A stretch of 64,000 nucleotides of DNA from Symbiodinium natans (lineage: Eukaryota > Sar > Dinophyceae > Suessiales > Symbiodiniaceae), in assembly GCA_905221605.1 (NCBI GenBank), contig CAJNDS010002263.1:469447-533446 (forward strand). Direction: 5' to 3'. Shown in pieces: positions 8,522 through 22,100 of the stretch (positions are counted from its first letter, which is position 1; each line of letters begins with the position of its first letter). Both the position numbers and the translations under genes were made by a program. The notes under the pieces are model-generated. The model searched no databases, was not told where the DNA came from, and saw only the letters and a list, made by a program, of their open reading frames with translations.

Positions 8522-11500
8522 GCCGGCAGCGACGTGTGGGAAACTCCCGTTTGAGTTTGCAGGGGGTCTTGTTAAGCCAGATCTGATCTGTCCACGCCCC
8601 CCATGTTCAATCTTTGACATCTTGCATGGCGAGGAATTGGTGGCTGCGCAGCCGCCATTGCGTCACTTGACCTCTGCGTTCCTAGAGCCCCAGAGGTGCA
8701 TACATGGGCTTTCTGATGGCTTGGGGAGGTACGGTGTTCCCCAGTTGGGTGGGCCCAGGGGTTTAAGATTGAAGCTCAAGTGTGGCGGGCAGACTGCTGC
8801 AGCAGATGAGGCTTCATCACGCGGGCGCGGATGTGACGGTTTACGAGGCGCACAAACGCTCAAGCCCAGCTATCTGCAAGTAAACGAAGCGAGCCCCAAG
8901 TGTATTTGACCTTTGTGGTCGCTGCTTGGGTTTATGATGCGGACGAACTAGGTCAAGCTAACGAACCGAACCTGTGGTAGTCCCAAAGTGGGGGTCCTCT
9001 CAGAATACCCCCAAGATGCTATAATCCTTCTTATAGGAACTCCCTCAGCCTTAGCATCCAAGGCCTTCACTTCCCAAAACCCCAAGGCCTAGAACCCCTT
9101 CAACCACCCGAAACCCTAAATCCCAAAACTTGAACCCCAAAGCCTAAGCCCCAAGCCCGAAAACCTAAACCCTGAACCCTGAACCCTGAACCCCTACACT
9201 CCTAAAACCAGCCTTGCGCTGCACAAAAGTGTCGAGGCCGCCAGCGCCTTGAAGGAGATCGGGGCCGGCATCAACGTGCAGGCCGTGGCCGTAGGCAGGT
9301 GGGTGGGGCATTCAGGGGGGTTTAGGGTTTAGGGTTTGGCTTTGGCTCAAGCCATGTTTTTTTTGCTACGAGGCCTCCAAGTTGGCATCGTGCATGGCTT
9401 ACTCAATCAGGCTTTCTGGCAAGAACAAGGACTGCGAGGAGGTGACCGATCTTCTGAAATTTGCCCTAGGTGCATTGGTGTGTTCTCAGCTCGTGGCTTC
9501 ATGCAGGCGACGACTTATCAGCTTGTATGATTGTATGATACTTTGTGGACACACACCGAACCGCTGTTCATGCTGGCGTCGCTGAACGTGCCGAGCCAGA
9601 CACCCCAGGATCTTCGAAGAACGTTTCCACCCAAACCACGGCAAACATGTGCACAGAGGCCGAGTGCAAAGTGATTAGAACCCGCTTGGTACAAAAGGCA
9701 ACCGAACAAGCGCAGAAGGAACTTGCCTTGGCTCAGGATCTTCTTTCACACCAGGATGTACTGCTGACGCCTTTACAGCCCGAAACAGATGCGTTGACTG
9801 GCAAACTTGCAAGTGCGCTGACAAACCTGGTGCGGGAGCCTGGTGGCGAGGAGTGCTCGGATCATGTTGGTGGAGTCACTGACACCGGTTCCATGGCGTC
9901 GCTTGACCATCCACCCTGTGTGTCCAGAGGGATGCTAAGTTCATCAGGCTCATCATCCAGCTCAGTTTTAGAGGCCAAATGAGACGGCGACCTCTTAAGG
10001 AGCAGCCTCGCACAGCCAGAGCTCCAGCTTCTGAAGCACTAAGCCAGGAGGGAGCCTAATTTTGACATTGTGCCGAGTGAATGACTGCTCGGTGGTGCAT
10101 GGAGTCTGGCTAGCCTTCAGTCCAGTGGCAAAAGGGTTTGGGGTTAGAGGGGAGGAAGGGTTTGGGGTTGGAGGGCCAGTAAGGTTTGGACTAGAAGCGT
10201 CAAATGGGTCTCTGGATGTACGGCTTCTGGGGTTTGCACGTACTTGTAGGTTTTGCACTAGGCTTGATGAGCTTGCGGGCGCAATGCATCTTGACCGGGT
10301 TTAGGGGCTTAGGGCTTAGCTAGATCCTGGAAAAACGCTAGTTGTATTTGTTTACTCTGGGTGCCTCGGCCACCCATGTGGCTTCCAATGACACCAGCAA
10401 GCCAGCACAAGCCCGACTCTGAGTTTCGAGGGGGGGATTGGTGTTTGGCATGGGCTTGGGCTTCAGGCTTGTAGCTGACTCAGCACACCCACCATTTGTC
10501 TTTGCACACCTCCCTTGAACCTTAGCCTCATACCCTTTCAACCCCACCCCCTACAACAAGTTCTGAGCTGCTTAAGACACTAAAGCCCGATAAGCCCAAA
10601 GCTTTGCAAATGAAGACATCCATCCTGGCCCAACCTGGCCAATCGCTGAGCTCTCCAAGCTTTTTGAAGGGGCGCTGATCGACCTCGGCATCCCCTTGGA
10701 GAAATTCCATGCCCCGGAGCAAGGACTGGGTTTTCGGGTTTAGGAGTTTAGGGTTTAAGGTTTAGGGGTGTGTTAGCATGAGGGGTCCTGGTTCAACGGG
10801 TGTAGGGGCTTGTAAGGGCTGAGTTTTCCTTATCTGACCTTGGGCTTACGGTTTCGGGCCCTTACATCCTACGTTCGGGTAGAACGAAACTCCTAAAGCT
10901 TTCCCTACATGCATCTTGCGCGCCGTCGTTTGGGTTTGCGGGGTTTAGTCTGTTGAGTCCTCAGAGTCAGGGGGAGGTTTTCATTCCTGCTTGTGCTGCT
11001 TCTTCCGATGTAAATAGCCCTTTGGAGGCAGGTAGGGGTTTAGATTGACGTGGCGATTGGCAGGTTCAGGCTCCTGGACGTCAGATTTCTCGGTTTGGGC
11101 GTGCTTTGTCGGGATGGTGTGTGTGGTCCTGGATTTTGTCAAAGCTCTGAACACAAGTCTTTGGCCCGCCGAAACTCTGGACGTTAGGTGAACGTCGTTG
11201 CGTCCTGGTTACTCTAAGGGATCCCATTTTTTGAGGTATTTTTTGGTTTTTTTTCGGATTAACCCTCGCAAACCTGAGCTCGAAGTGCGGGCCCGTTGTT
11301 CCGTGCTGGTTGCCGAGAGCAACTGTGGCAAATCACCGTTCTACCGGCAGTGCGTTGATGCTTTGTTCGTGTCCCACGGAGCAAAAAGAGCTTGGTACAG
11401 GTACTTTCCGCGCAGTTCATGTTTCCCGGGCCCGGCAATGACAAGACGTTTTTCTCCAACAGAGTACACATAGTGACTTTGCCAGGCGTATGAAGGCAAC

Positions 11501-14500
11501 GAACGAGCATTTTGCGTGGATTTCGGAGGAGGAGTGGAGTGCTGTGGATTTGACCTGGGCGCGAGGCAAGGGCAGGGCAGCGCCAAACGAGCGCAAAGTC
11601 CAACAACACTGCTGCCTGCAAAACACCCAAAATGGCCAGTCCTACGGCCCCATCAGTGTAAATGCAGAGCAATTCTTCGTGCCGACAACCAGCTAAAGTC
11701 GTGCACGACTACTACTCGGGTCAGGCATTCCTGAGGGATGGCCCCCTTGGTGGCATGGGTTGGGAGTGCTGCTTGAGCAGGCACTGTTGCACGCACGCGC
11801 CCATTACGATTGCCGGCAGCAGCTGCGAGAGGGTGATGCCGAACATGTGTCTCAGCTCGCAACAGCTCCCCTGTCGGATGGCGGGGCATTTTCTGCTGGC
11901 GCTGGAGCATGTCAAATGCAATGCAATTGCCCGGCTAGGAAAGAGCTGGGCCCCGCACGCTGGATGACGCCGTTCCCACAGGAGGATGCCGCGCCGCAAA
12001 GCAAACGGCAGAACGCGTGTCAGGGCGTTGTCTGTCTGTTGATGATGAAGCGCTCTGCATTCTCTTGCAGCGTTGCCAAGAACAGGAGCACATATCGGTC
12101 ACGAAGGTGAACGCGGAGTTGCCAGCCCGTTTTGGGTTCCGCTCCAACCAAGTTGCCATGCCCGTCTCTTCGATCTGGCACAACGCTACGGCGCCGGCGT
12201 CAAGGAAGGCGCCCTGCGAACCGGAGACGCACAGCGTCGCGAAAATCGTCACAGCCAATTGAAGCTTCGGTTAAGAATGACTCCATGCCGGAAGAGTGGC
12301 GCACGCACCTCAATCTGCCCCTCCGGCACGTGCAGCCACATCCCTTGCCCGCAATGACACCGCTACCGCGCATGAGAGGTGGTGGTGGTCTTAGCTGCAC
12401 GCGTTGCAAAAGCACGCGCAGCCGCCGCTGTCCCCCTGTCAGGCTGTGCCTGCGTGTGTCTCGCAGTGCGCGCCCATGCTTCAACTTCCTAACACGCGCG
12501 GAGCCGGCAAGCAAGGCCTGCAGCAAGGCAGCAAGAGGCGGGACCTCTTCTGCCAAAAAAGGCAGAAGAGAACAGGCGCACGCGCTGCCTCGTCCGGAGC
12601 TGAAGCGCATCAGGAGCTCCAGAGCGCAACCGCAGGCAGCGAAGTCGAAGGCGAAGCGCGAGTCCATACAGTTGTGTGAGCCTTTGCCTGCCGGTAAGGG
12701 TCCTCACGCAGCCCTGCATGTGCAGCAGTTGTTGAACAAGGCGTTGGAAGGCCGGCAGCTTCATGGAGAGGCGTTCACAGTTCGTGCCACAGCAACAAAG
12801 CGCAAGAAGGTGACAACCTTGGCACTGCACTGCAACAACTGCGACACTTCGAGAGGGCGCGCCGTCGTTTAACAGGCTCCTTTCTGCCACAGAGATCCAA
12901 GGTGACGTGCGTGGGCGTCCAAAGTGACAGAAGAGCAGAGGCGCACGCGAGGTCGTGCACACGCGGCCTGGGTTAGTCTGCGCGGAAGCGTTGCAGTATC
13001 GGTCTCAGCCCAGGCGCAGGCCGATTTCCATAGATCGTAGAAGAGCATTTTGAAAACCAGCCGCTGGATGCGATCTCCGTATTAGGTGCCACAGCAGAAG
13101 CCACTCAAACGTGGGCTCGTGTGCCAAGTGTCTTGCAGCACTCATTGCGGTATTGATGGGAAAAATTGCGCTTGGCAAGGGCGCGCCAGAGAGGACCCCA
13201 AATCCACGTCAGATCTCCGGCGCCAAGCCGCCACACGCCGCCTGCCCAAATTGCGACAGCTCTATGGTTATGGCGCCCTGACCTGGAGAGAGCGAGGGTT
13301 TACCCGGCGACGACAGACCAAGTCAGCAGCCAGCATTGTGGAACAACTGACGCAGCTCGCAAGAGAAGAGGGGAACTGAACCCCGGCCCAAGTCCAAAAC
13401 GTGTGACCTATTTGACATCCTTTCTCGGCCGCTGTCGGAGCAATGCAAAAGCGCCAGCGGCTGGCCCAAGTGAGACGCAGCCAAAGCTGCAGAATCAGAC
13501 GACGTATGCACCCAGCGACTCCTGGAGGCTCGGTGCAACGCTTCCTTGGGGGGCGCTTTTCGTATGTCTCGGCAGGCGACATCCTCCGCCTCATGGCGAC
13601 GGACTCCAACGCAGGCCATCAATGCAGAAATCTCTCGGAGGCTGGTTTGCGTTCCTTTGATCTGCCGGGCTCATCCTGCACGAGGTGCTGTCTCTATAAG
13701 TGCCGCAGCCATGGAATCTCAAGTTGTTCACGGGCGGCGCCTACGTGAAATGTGTGAGGGCTACGTCCTGCTCTCTCTTGGCCTGAACGTCAAGACTTGG
13801 TCTGCAGGAGAGGAGCGTACATTCGCTTTCCGCAGCAGCTACGTGCCACTATGCTTAATAAATTCGCTCTTGCCAAGTCTCACAACGAAGCCTACGTGCG
13901 CGCGACAGATGCCATGTTTCACGTGGCGAGGCGGTGCGGCTTGCCACTTGAGTCCAGCAATATCCTGCAATGGCGCGGGGATATGCACCGCGGCATCGAA
14001 AAGGCCCCATGCTGCCCGCCTCGCTGGGCGCAACCAGCCAGGGCCGAGCGGCGCAGCCGGTTTGTTGCAGGAGCGCTTGACCCCAGACAAGGCCAAGGAT
14101 CTTTTGCCGTGGCTCTTGTGCTGGTGTCGCATCTCCAAGCCTTTCCCGGCGATGCTCTTCCAGCCTGGAAGCAGAGGGTCAAACCTCTGCCGTTCGTTCT
14201 TTGCAGAAGCAATACCTCACACGCGCGCGAGCTTGAACGGAAGACCTGTGGGATGCACCTTGGAGGTCCGACCCGGATAGGATCATGCCAGGAACCGATT
14301 GCGGTTCCGCCCCTCAGGAATCGTGGCACACTAGCATGCTACATCCTGCCTTTGTGGGAGTAAACGCAAAGACCCTTTCACCATAGCCGGCACCCTGCAA
14401 AAACGCATTGCGGCGCCACTGCTTCAAAAGTTCCGCAGCGTGCGCCAAGAAGGCGTGCAGCTTCAGTTTTGGCCTGGAATTGGGCAATACTTGGACCGTG

Positions 14501-15695
14501 TGTCTTGCAAATTGAGACCGCGATGGCCAAGCAAGGCAGGACCTCTGCCAAATCCTTATTGGCTTGGGGGAGACATGTTGGTCATGCTTGGTTCTGGAAA
14601 TGCGTGGATGCTTGTTCCGTCATCGCGATGGAAGGTAGATTCCCTCGTGAACTGCACGTTCTGTCGCAGAACGCCGCTGAACACATGGCCCGCATAGTGC
14701 AAGCCCACGACAGTCAGACTGCGCGGCAGGAGCTGTCCTACTTACAGGCTATGACAGTCAGCAACAAGCAGTGTCGTGCTGGCGCCGCTGCGCGAAAGTC
14801 TTCGACGACTGGCGACTTGTGGTTTCTAGTCCCTTCGTGTCCAGGTGCTGGACACAGCACCACGTCACTACTTACGGCCTTGTGCTCTTGCTTTGAGTTC
14901 GGCAGTGCTCCGCTGGCTTGTGCTCGTCGGTGTTTTGTTTCCTCCTGCCGCAGCTGCCCGTATCCACAAACTTAGGTCCCAGAACACCAGCCCACGTCCT
15001 CTGCTTCTAGTTAGCAGAGAAGATGTCTCTTGAGTATTGTGACATCCTCGCGTGGGTGCAGGCCCCAGTTTAAGCCTCGCGAGCAGCGCGAGCAGCCTCT
15101 GAGAGTGATGCCTCTCGCGCTAGCAAGTTCTCTGGTTTCTGGGCTAGAAGGTAGCAGCGCAAAGCAAGCGGGTAATGCTCAGAGACACAAGCTGCCAACT
15201 TATCCAAGACGGAAACGCAAGCAAATGTGTCCATGCAGCAGTTCGCGACTCGAAACGTTCCGAGCCTGCATTGCACGAGGCAGCCCATTGCTCACCACCA
15301 GAGCCTCGAGACTGGGAAGGCGTGAAATTGCCTCCATTACTGAACATGAGGGGCAAAGCAATCAGGCGAGGACGAGGCAAAGCACACAGATGGGCAATGG
15401 TTGTGCGCCGCTGGTGCTGGCGGCTGCGACCGCGTACCTCTATACGAAGTACAAATGATATATATATATACACATAAACACTACAACGTATGATATAATC
15501 TGTGCTGTACAGTATATAAGACAGAAATTTTAATAGGCAATGAATCGGAGAATGTATGTATGTATGTATGTATGTATGTATGTATGTATGTATGTATGCA
15601 TATATATATATATACACACTGTATAATACTTGTTATCTTCAACATTATCTATATATATATATATATTCCTATCTAACAGTAGTCGTCGTAGTCGT

Positions 15696-15791
<96 letters not shown>

Positions 15792-16163
15792 AATAGTCGT
15801 AGTAGTCGTAGTCGTAGTCGTAGTACCACTACTACTAATAATAATAATGATAATCAGAATACTACTATTACTAGTGTTGAGGACAGAACAAGACAAACAA
15901 GAAAACCGCTTAAACTAATTCCGGACCCTTACCCTAAGCCCTTCCTTGTTTAAGGCACTCGTTTTGTCCAGTAAGCGATGGACAATGGAGCTACCAGGGC
16001 ACTGCCAGGAGATAGCATCCTCACCAGCGCGGTAGAGTACTTCACCAGCGATGGCATTTTCATCGCCTCGGAAGCTGTTGGGCATCCTGCGCGCAAAGCC
16101 CTGGCCCGAAACCCTAGATAAAACAGCCTTTCACCCGTGGGGATAAAGGGGACAAGGCCGCCC

Positions 16164-16195
<32 letters not shown>

Positions 16196-19100
16196 GGAGA
16201 GTGTGGAAGAGATGCCCAGCCTCCCAAAGGCGCAGCCACCCCAAATCCAGCACCGGGGAGAGCGAACTCATTTAATTGTTTGCTATTTGTTTCTCTTTTT
16301 TGTGTTTATTCAGAACTGTTTCTCGTATGTGCTACCATGGACACGGCAAAAGACGTTTGCCCGAAGACGCCCCAAACCCTCACGAAGCCCGAAGATGAGT
16401 TCTCCACACCTGTTGCACCCTTTCGTTGGGGGGTTCAGGATACACCCCAAAGGGAACCCTTTTCCCCTAAGCCCTAAGCCCTAAACCCCTAAACCCCAAC
16501 CAAGCCACGCGAGAACACCGAGCCAACAGAGGTTGTCAGCTGGAGCTCCTCACCCGCAGCTGTCAGCCCACAGAGCTGCCAGGATGAAATGCGCTTGGAG
16601 GTTTCAGGGTTTAGGAGTTTAGGGGTTTAGGGGTTCAGGGGTTTAGGGGTTTAGGGATTAGGGTTTTGGGTTTAGCATGAGTAGTAGCATGCAGTATGGA
16701 AGGGATACTTTCGTGGATGCAGGGAGGGTTGAGGGATTTCCTTGCTTGTTATGGTTCGGGCGGAGGGGGTGTTGGTGGGGGGGATGTTCTGGCGTCGGAC
16801 TGTTGTTTTGCACAACTTTTTTTGTGCTGCGGACTGCGTGCAGGGGCACTCGATGTAGCGGTTGAGGCTGGGGCGCGTTCCCACGTCAGCGCATCAACAG
16901 AGGTTGCTTGAAGGCCTTGTCATGGCAAATCAAATTGAGTGGGCACGATGAGTCGCGCTGTGCTTGCGGGGGGCGAGTCTACAACCATCCTGCAAGGCTA
17001 AGGCAAGCCGACATCCTGCAAGTGTTCGGCCTTTTGACCCTCTGCCTTGTTTTCTTCTTCCTCTGTCTTGCTTGACTGTACTTAGTAGGCAAATTTCACA
17101 CGGACCTCAGGCAAAGTTTCACAGCACCCTCGTTGCCGAGTGCAGACGCCTGCTGGGGGAGGACGCCTTGGGCATCGTCCGTCTACACCTAAGCAGCCAC
17201 CTAATCTAGCACCTTAACACCCCCGGACACCCCCTGGGGGTCACTTCTTTCGTCCCTCCACAGCAATAGAGCCGGGATCAAGGGAGCCGGAGGTGGGTAG
17301 AGCAGGATCTGTCCCATAGCAGATGTGATTGCTTGGTGTTGTCGTTGAGCACAAGCCAGAAGCCAGCATCACTGAGCCAACACAAATGATTGAGGACCGC
17401 CTCATCCTCAACCACAGCTTCGTGCACTTCGAGCAGGGAGAGGTAGGCTTTGAGCATCAGGGGTCACGGTCTACTCGGATGCCTGGAATCAGGTTCCTGC
17501 CAAGAAGTTTAAACTCACGCGGACATGCCACTCAGCCCAAGACGCGAAGGGCCCTTGCCCGGAGTCAACACATAGTCCTTTCCCTCCGAAGAGCACGCCT
17601 TGATAAGACTTAAGCCCTATGGAGGGCTCCCGAAAAATGGGGTACCCTTTTTGGGGTTCCTATAGTAGGATTATAGTCTTCGGGTGTAATCAAGGGGTGC
17701 CCCTATTTTGGGACCCCTACAGCCCCTGCATGCCTTCCGCCAGGATGGAATGCTTTCGCTGCAATTTGAAAGCACCGACGCCAAGGCGCCGCAGCCTGCG
17801 GCTCCTTGGCAGAAAAGTTGGGCCCATTCAAGTTGCATCATTGCCACTTTTCGGAGGGCTTTTTGGGGTCAGGGCTTAATAAGAGGGAGTGTGGTGTGGC
17901 AAGAGTTAATGAATGCTGGCTTGGGCCTTCAAGTGAAAAAGCTTAGAGCTAAAGTTGCGCGACCATTTTTGTGCAGCCTGCGCGTCTTGGTCTCCAGCTT
18001 ATAGGGTGGGACAGCTCGGGCATCTGGGGCAACTGGGGTTTGGGGGTTACAGGGGCTGGCACAAATAACCAACTTCATAGAGTCCGACGGTACAAGATGT
18101 GGTTCCCAAGTCCATGCAAGCTTTTCTGGGAGGTGGTGCAAGTGTTGGTCTTGTGGGTAGTGTCTCCATTTAAATCAGAGAACAAAGCACCTACGTGTTC
18201 GTTGGTGCGATGGCTTTGGGTGATGTCAATTTTTGGCAGGTTTGCTGCGACTTCCTGGTCGCCGCAGATGGCCCCTCGACGCAGAGTGTGTGTGCGTGTG
18301 AGGGTGGGGACTGTCAAGGACACTTCAGCTTCCGATAGCTCAGCTTCCAAAACCCACTTTTTCAGGCTCAATGTCAAAAGAGCTTTGTGGTGACTCCCCG
18401 AGGTCGTGACCGGGAAAAGGCTCCTAGAGTTTCTAGACGAAGGGCAGGTTGGCATTGCAGGTCCCTGAAACATCACTCCTACGCGGGCACGCGCCTTGAA
18501 CCCTATGTGGCACCACCCCCGACCCCTGTGTTGCCCAAAGCGACTCAATCCCTGTTTCCCTGCGCACACTCCCCGCCCCCACACCTCCGACAAGCATTAC
18601 TGTAGCTCTACGCAGTACCACAAAAACTCCCCTAAGCCCTGAAACTCTAAACCCTCACAAGCTTAACTCTGAGTTCGCGAAGCCTTCAAAGCCCGAAACC
18701 CCAAAACCCGATAGATCGCCTGAGGACTGAAAAGCCGAGTGAGGGCTTGTCTGCTAGGATCGGCGGAACCAAGGCACCTCTCTGCAGCTTTGTGTTTAGA
18801 GGTTGCTCTCTTGTAGGGGGGCCCCGTCCACAGAGCCAAGCTTGGCGGTGGCTTAAACCAGGAGAGCGGCTCCCTTTGAGATCCCCGGACCGTCTAAACA
18901 GTGCCCAAATCCTCTTCGCGTGTTCGGAGGGGGCGGTGAAGAGGGTGGCGCATAGTTGCGGGCCTTTTGAAAAAGGGGCGTTTCGAGGTTGGCTTCGTTT
19001 GCAGTCTGCTGTAAGCCACACCGTCTCGCACTGTCCTGCCAGGTATACAGGCCGGACCATCTACAGGGGTCTTTGCGAAGCGCCTTAGCTGCGGGTGAAG

Positions 19101-22100
19101 CAAGCTCCTCCCACAAATTTCTTCTCCCCATAAACTAATTAAGCAGGACTTTGGGATGTGGCAATCTTTCCCTTTCTTGGGGTCTTCTTCAGCCATACGC
19201 TTCAGAGGGTTTACAGGCCCTACCTCGGCCTTTCTAACTCGCAGGTGAGCACTTGCTCTAGTATTTGCGCGCGCGTGCGCGAACGTGCTCTGCCCGAACG
19301 AGGTGTTGGGTGCTGTCAGCTGTGTGGTTGAACTGGGACATGGTGTGGTATGGGTATTCCGGAAGACGCGCTGTACTGGTGGTAGAGCAGTTGAGAGTGA
19401 CGCGTGAAAGAGACTGCAACCGTCTTTTTGGACATGGCGAGTTCCGAGCCATCATGACATCATGAGGAGGCATGATGCCATTTCTCGAACTCGGCGTTGG
19501 GGTCTGCATCTGTGTGGTGGCCTTAGCCAGTCGTATGTCTTGACCTATGTACCGTCCCTAAACCCTAACCCCTAAACCCCTAAACCCTAAACCCTCCATT
19601 GTACCATTGTGAATGACACCAGGGTGTCTCCTTCCTCGTGGTGCTACCAGGCCCACAGTCTGCGAGCGACGGAAGCCGGAGCTCGAAAACCCCCCGGGTC
19701 CCTCTGTGCCTCTGAGGTTGATGGTGTGAGTGCAGATGGTCTCGCAGCCGCACTTCTACAGGTGTTGAGGGGGTTTTGGGAGCCTGCCCCTCATGAAGAT
19801 TCAAGGGTACGAAGATAAAGAGGCCCCTCCTAGTATTCCGAACGCACCCGAAGCCCTAAGCCGGCGTAGTGGGGCTGAAAGTAATTAGGGTCTGTTAGCC
19901 ACTATGAGCATCACCCTTCAGGTAGGCTTTGGATTCTAGGGTTTATGGTAGGCATCTGCTTCTTGGTGACTTTCAGAGCTTCCCGCTTTGTAAGGCCGTA
20001 CTGTGTCACTGTGCGGCGACCAAAACTGCAACTTCATCTGCTATCCGATTAGCTGCTCGGCCTGTGCAGTAGAATCGCACCTTGACCCAAGTGAGGAGGC
20101 GGCGAAGGTCACCGGTCACCTTCGAGCCATATCCACACATTCCCTTTCTTTAAACCCTAACTTGTAAGTCCCAAGCCGCTGGATTACCTCCGGCCCGCCA
20201 CCTTCTATACGTCCCCTTAGGGCCCAATCAAATCCCCAGACAAAACCAACAAAGATCGACACTTCTCCCCGCAACAAGAAAGTCACCAGTTCTTCTTGTT
20301 GGGAGAAGATGGCCCAAACCGTGAACCCACGATCATCGTTCTTTGGAAGCCCAGTGGTGCCATTTTTCCCTTGTTTTTGGTTCAAGTTTCCCGTCTAAAG
20401 TTACCAACCCAAAACAAGGTGCCCTTATAATTATGATGATGATGATGATTATGATTATTATGATTACTACTATTAGCATTATAATCATTATGAGTATACT
20501 TTTCTTCTTCTTTTGTTGTTACTATTGTTGTTGTCATTATTGTATGGTTACTGTGCTACCCCAAGCGTTTTTGCGATCGCCTCGCAGCCAAGGCGAGAAG
20601 CTGAGGGAGCAGGGACGTTTCCACTGCAACTGGGGCTTCTGCACCCTCAGGCCAAGAGGGTTTAGGGTTTAGGGTTCGCCTTCAGTCCAGTGGCAAAGAG
20701 GGGTTAAGGGTTCAGGGGTTGAGGGCTCTTATTATTAAACCCTTAACCCTACGCCCTTTACATGGTTTCCTCAGGCCGGAAGTGATGGGTTTCCTAACCC
20801 TTTAGGCTGTTGAGGGTATTTAGGTTCAGGGGTTGAGGGCTCTTAAACCCGAAGCCCTAAACCCTAAACCCTTTGCATGGTTTAGGGTTCAGTGGTTGGG
20901 TTTTTCGAGGCCTGGAAGTAGGAAGGATTTTGGGCGTCCTGGTAGAGAAAAAAGGCCACTGCGTGGCCCTCTGTCCAGCTGCACGGGCTTCTCAAGGGTT
21001 CTCTGCAAGTTTAGCTTGCAGGCTGGGAGGGTCAGGTGTTCTTTTCTTGAGGGATCATCTTCGGAGGCTGCAAACAAGGTATCCTGGTTCCACAAAATGG
21101 GCCAGCCATGCCAGCCCCCACCCTCAACCCGACCATCATCGGCCTGTTGCACCTGGATACCATCTTTAGACATTGACATGTCGAAAGAATAGTATCCAGC
21201 TGCACCAGTCAGATCCACCTCCACGTACAAAAACCTCATGACTGTCCGAAAAGTCATCGCGTCATCTCGAGCCTGGAGGATTTGGCTGAGACTGTGCGAG
21301 AACCCTTAGCATCCCTTGACCTTCTTCCCCGAAAGCATTCGTTGTGAGAGGCCACACCCAGGAGGCGTGGAGAGTTGGACGTCCTTGGCCAAGCTGGAGG
21401 ACGATTTGAAGATTAGAAGATGAGCTATGCTAGTATAGGGTTAGGGTCATCGATCGGAGGCCTTGGGGTTTCGGGCATCGCCGAAGTTCTCTCTTGGGAA
21501 GCCAGGAGAAAAGGCAGCTTAAGGGGTACCTAGCGCTTTGGCTTCAAGGTTTAGGGTTATACGGTTAGGGTCGCTTCTGGTGAAGGTGTTGGGGGGATCC
21601 GCGCCCTTCCTGTAGAATCCCAAGAAACTGGCTTTGTCAAGACCACGATCAGTGTCTTTTATAGGAGAGATTGATCAGAAATCAGAGAACGAGCCCCAGC
21701 AAGGAGCCTTGCATTGGCCTTTCGATGTTTTCAAGAACCTCTGCAAACGTTGAACGAAATGGTATTCTCGATGGTATTGAGCACCGTGTGCCTGGGTGCT
21801 GCTGATGACTGTATATCGTCATGCTCATCTTCCCACAAAGATCTAAACCCTGAACCCTAAACCCTAAAGTAGGCTCACAACTTCAGGCCCAAAGCTTCCG
21901 CCAAGCTACGCATAGAATCGTTGCGCTGCTCGCCAGGACATCCGTGAGGCGACAGGGGGGATTCCGGAGAGGTCATTCCTCCAGAGGGGGACTTGTTTCG
22001 AGACAGCTGGTTCACGTGTCTCGAGGCTTCTTGGGGTCGTGTAGATCGCAAGCTTTGCCTTCAGGTCAGAGCCCCGACCCTCTAGAGGCAAAAGGGCATG

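Noticed and set aside
9341-9351. TTTGGCTCAAG as a relict spliced leader
   Set aside because: Eleven exact bases, but it lies inside an intron of the monooxygenase next to TTTAGGG repeats, lacks the CCGTAG end and has no retrogene after it.
12132-12872. Single 246-codon gene in this frame
   Set aside because: Arg/Ala/Pro-biased translation of GC-rich DNA. Protein-like stretches in the same region switch frames, so it is treated as part of the decayed element.
15556-15953. Poly-Val, poly-Ser/Arg and poly-Thr frames
   Set aside because: Direct translation of GTA/GTC and ATGT microsatellites.
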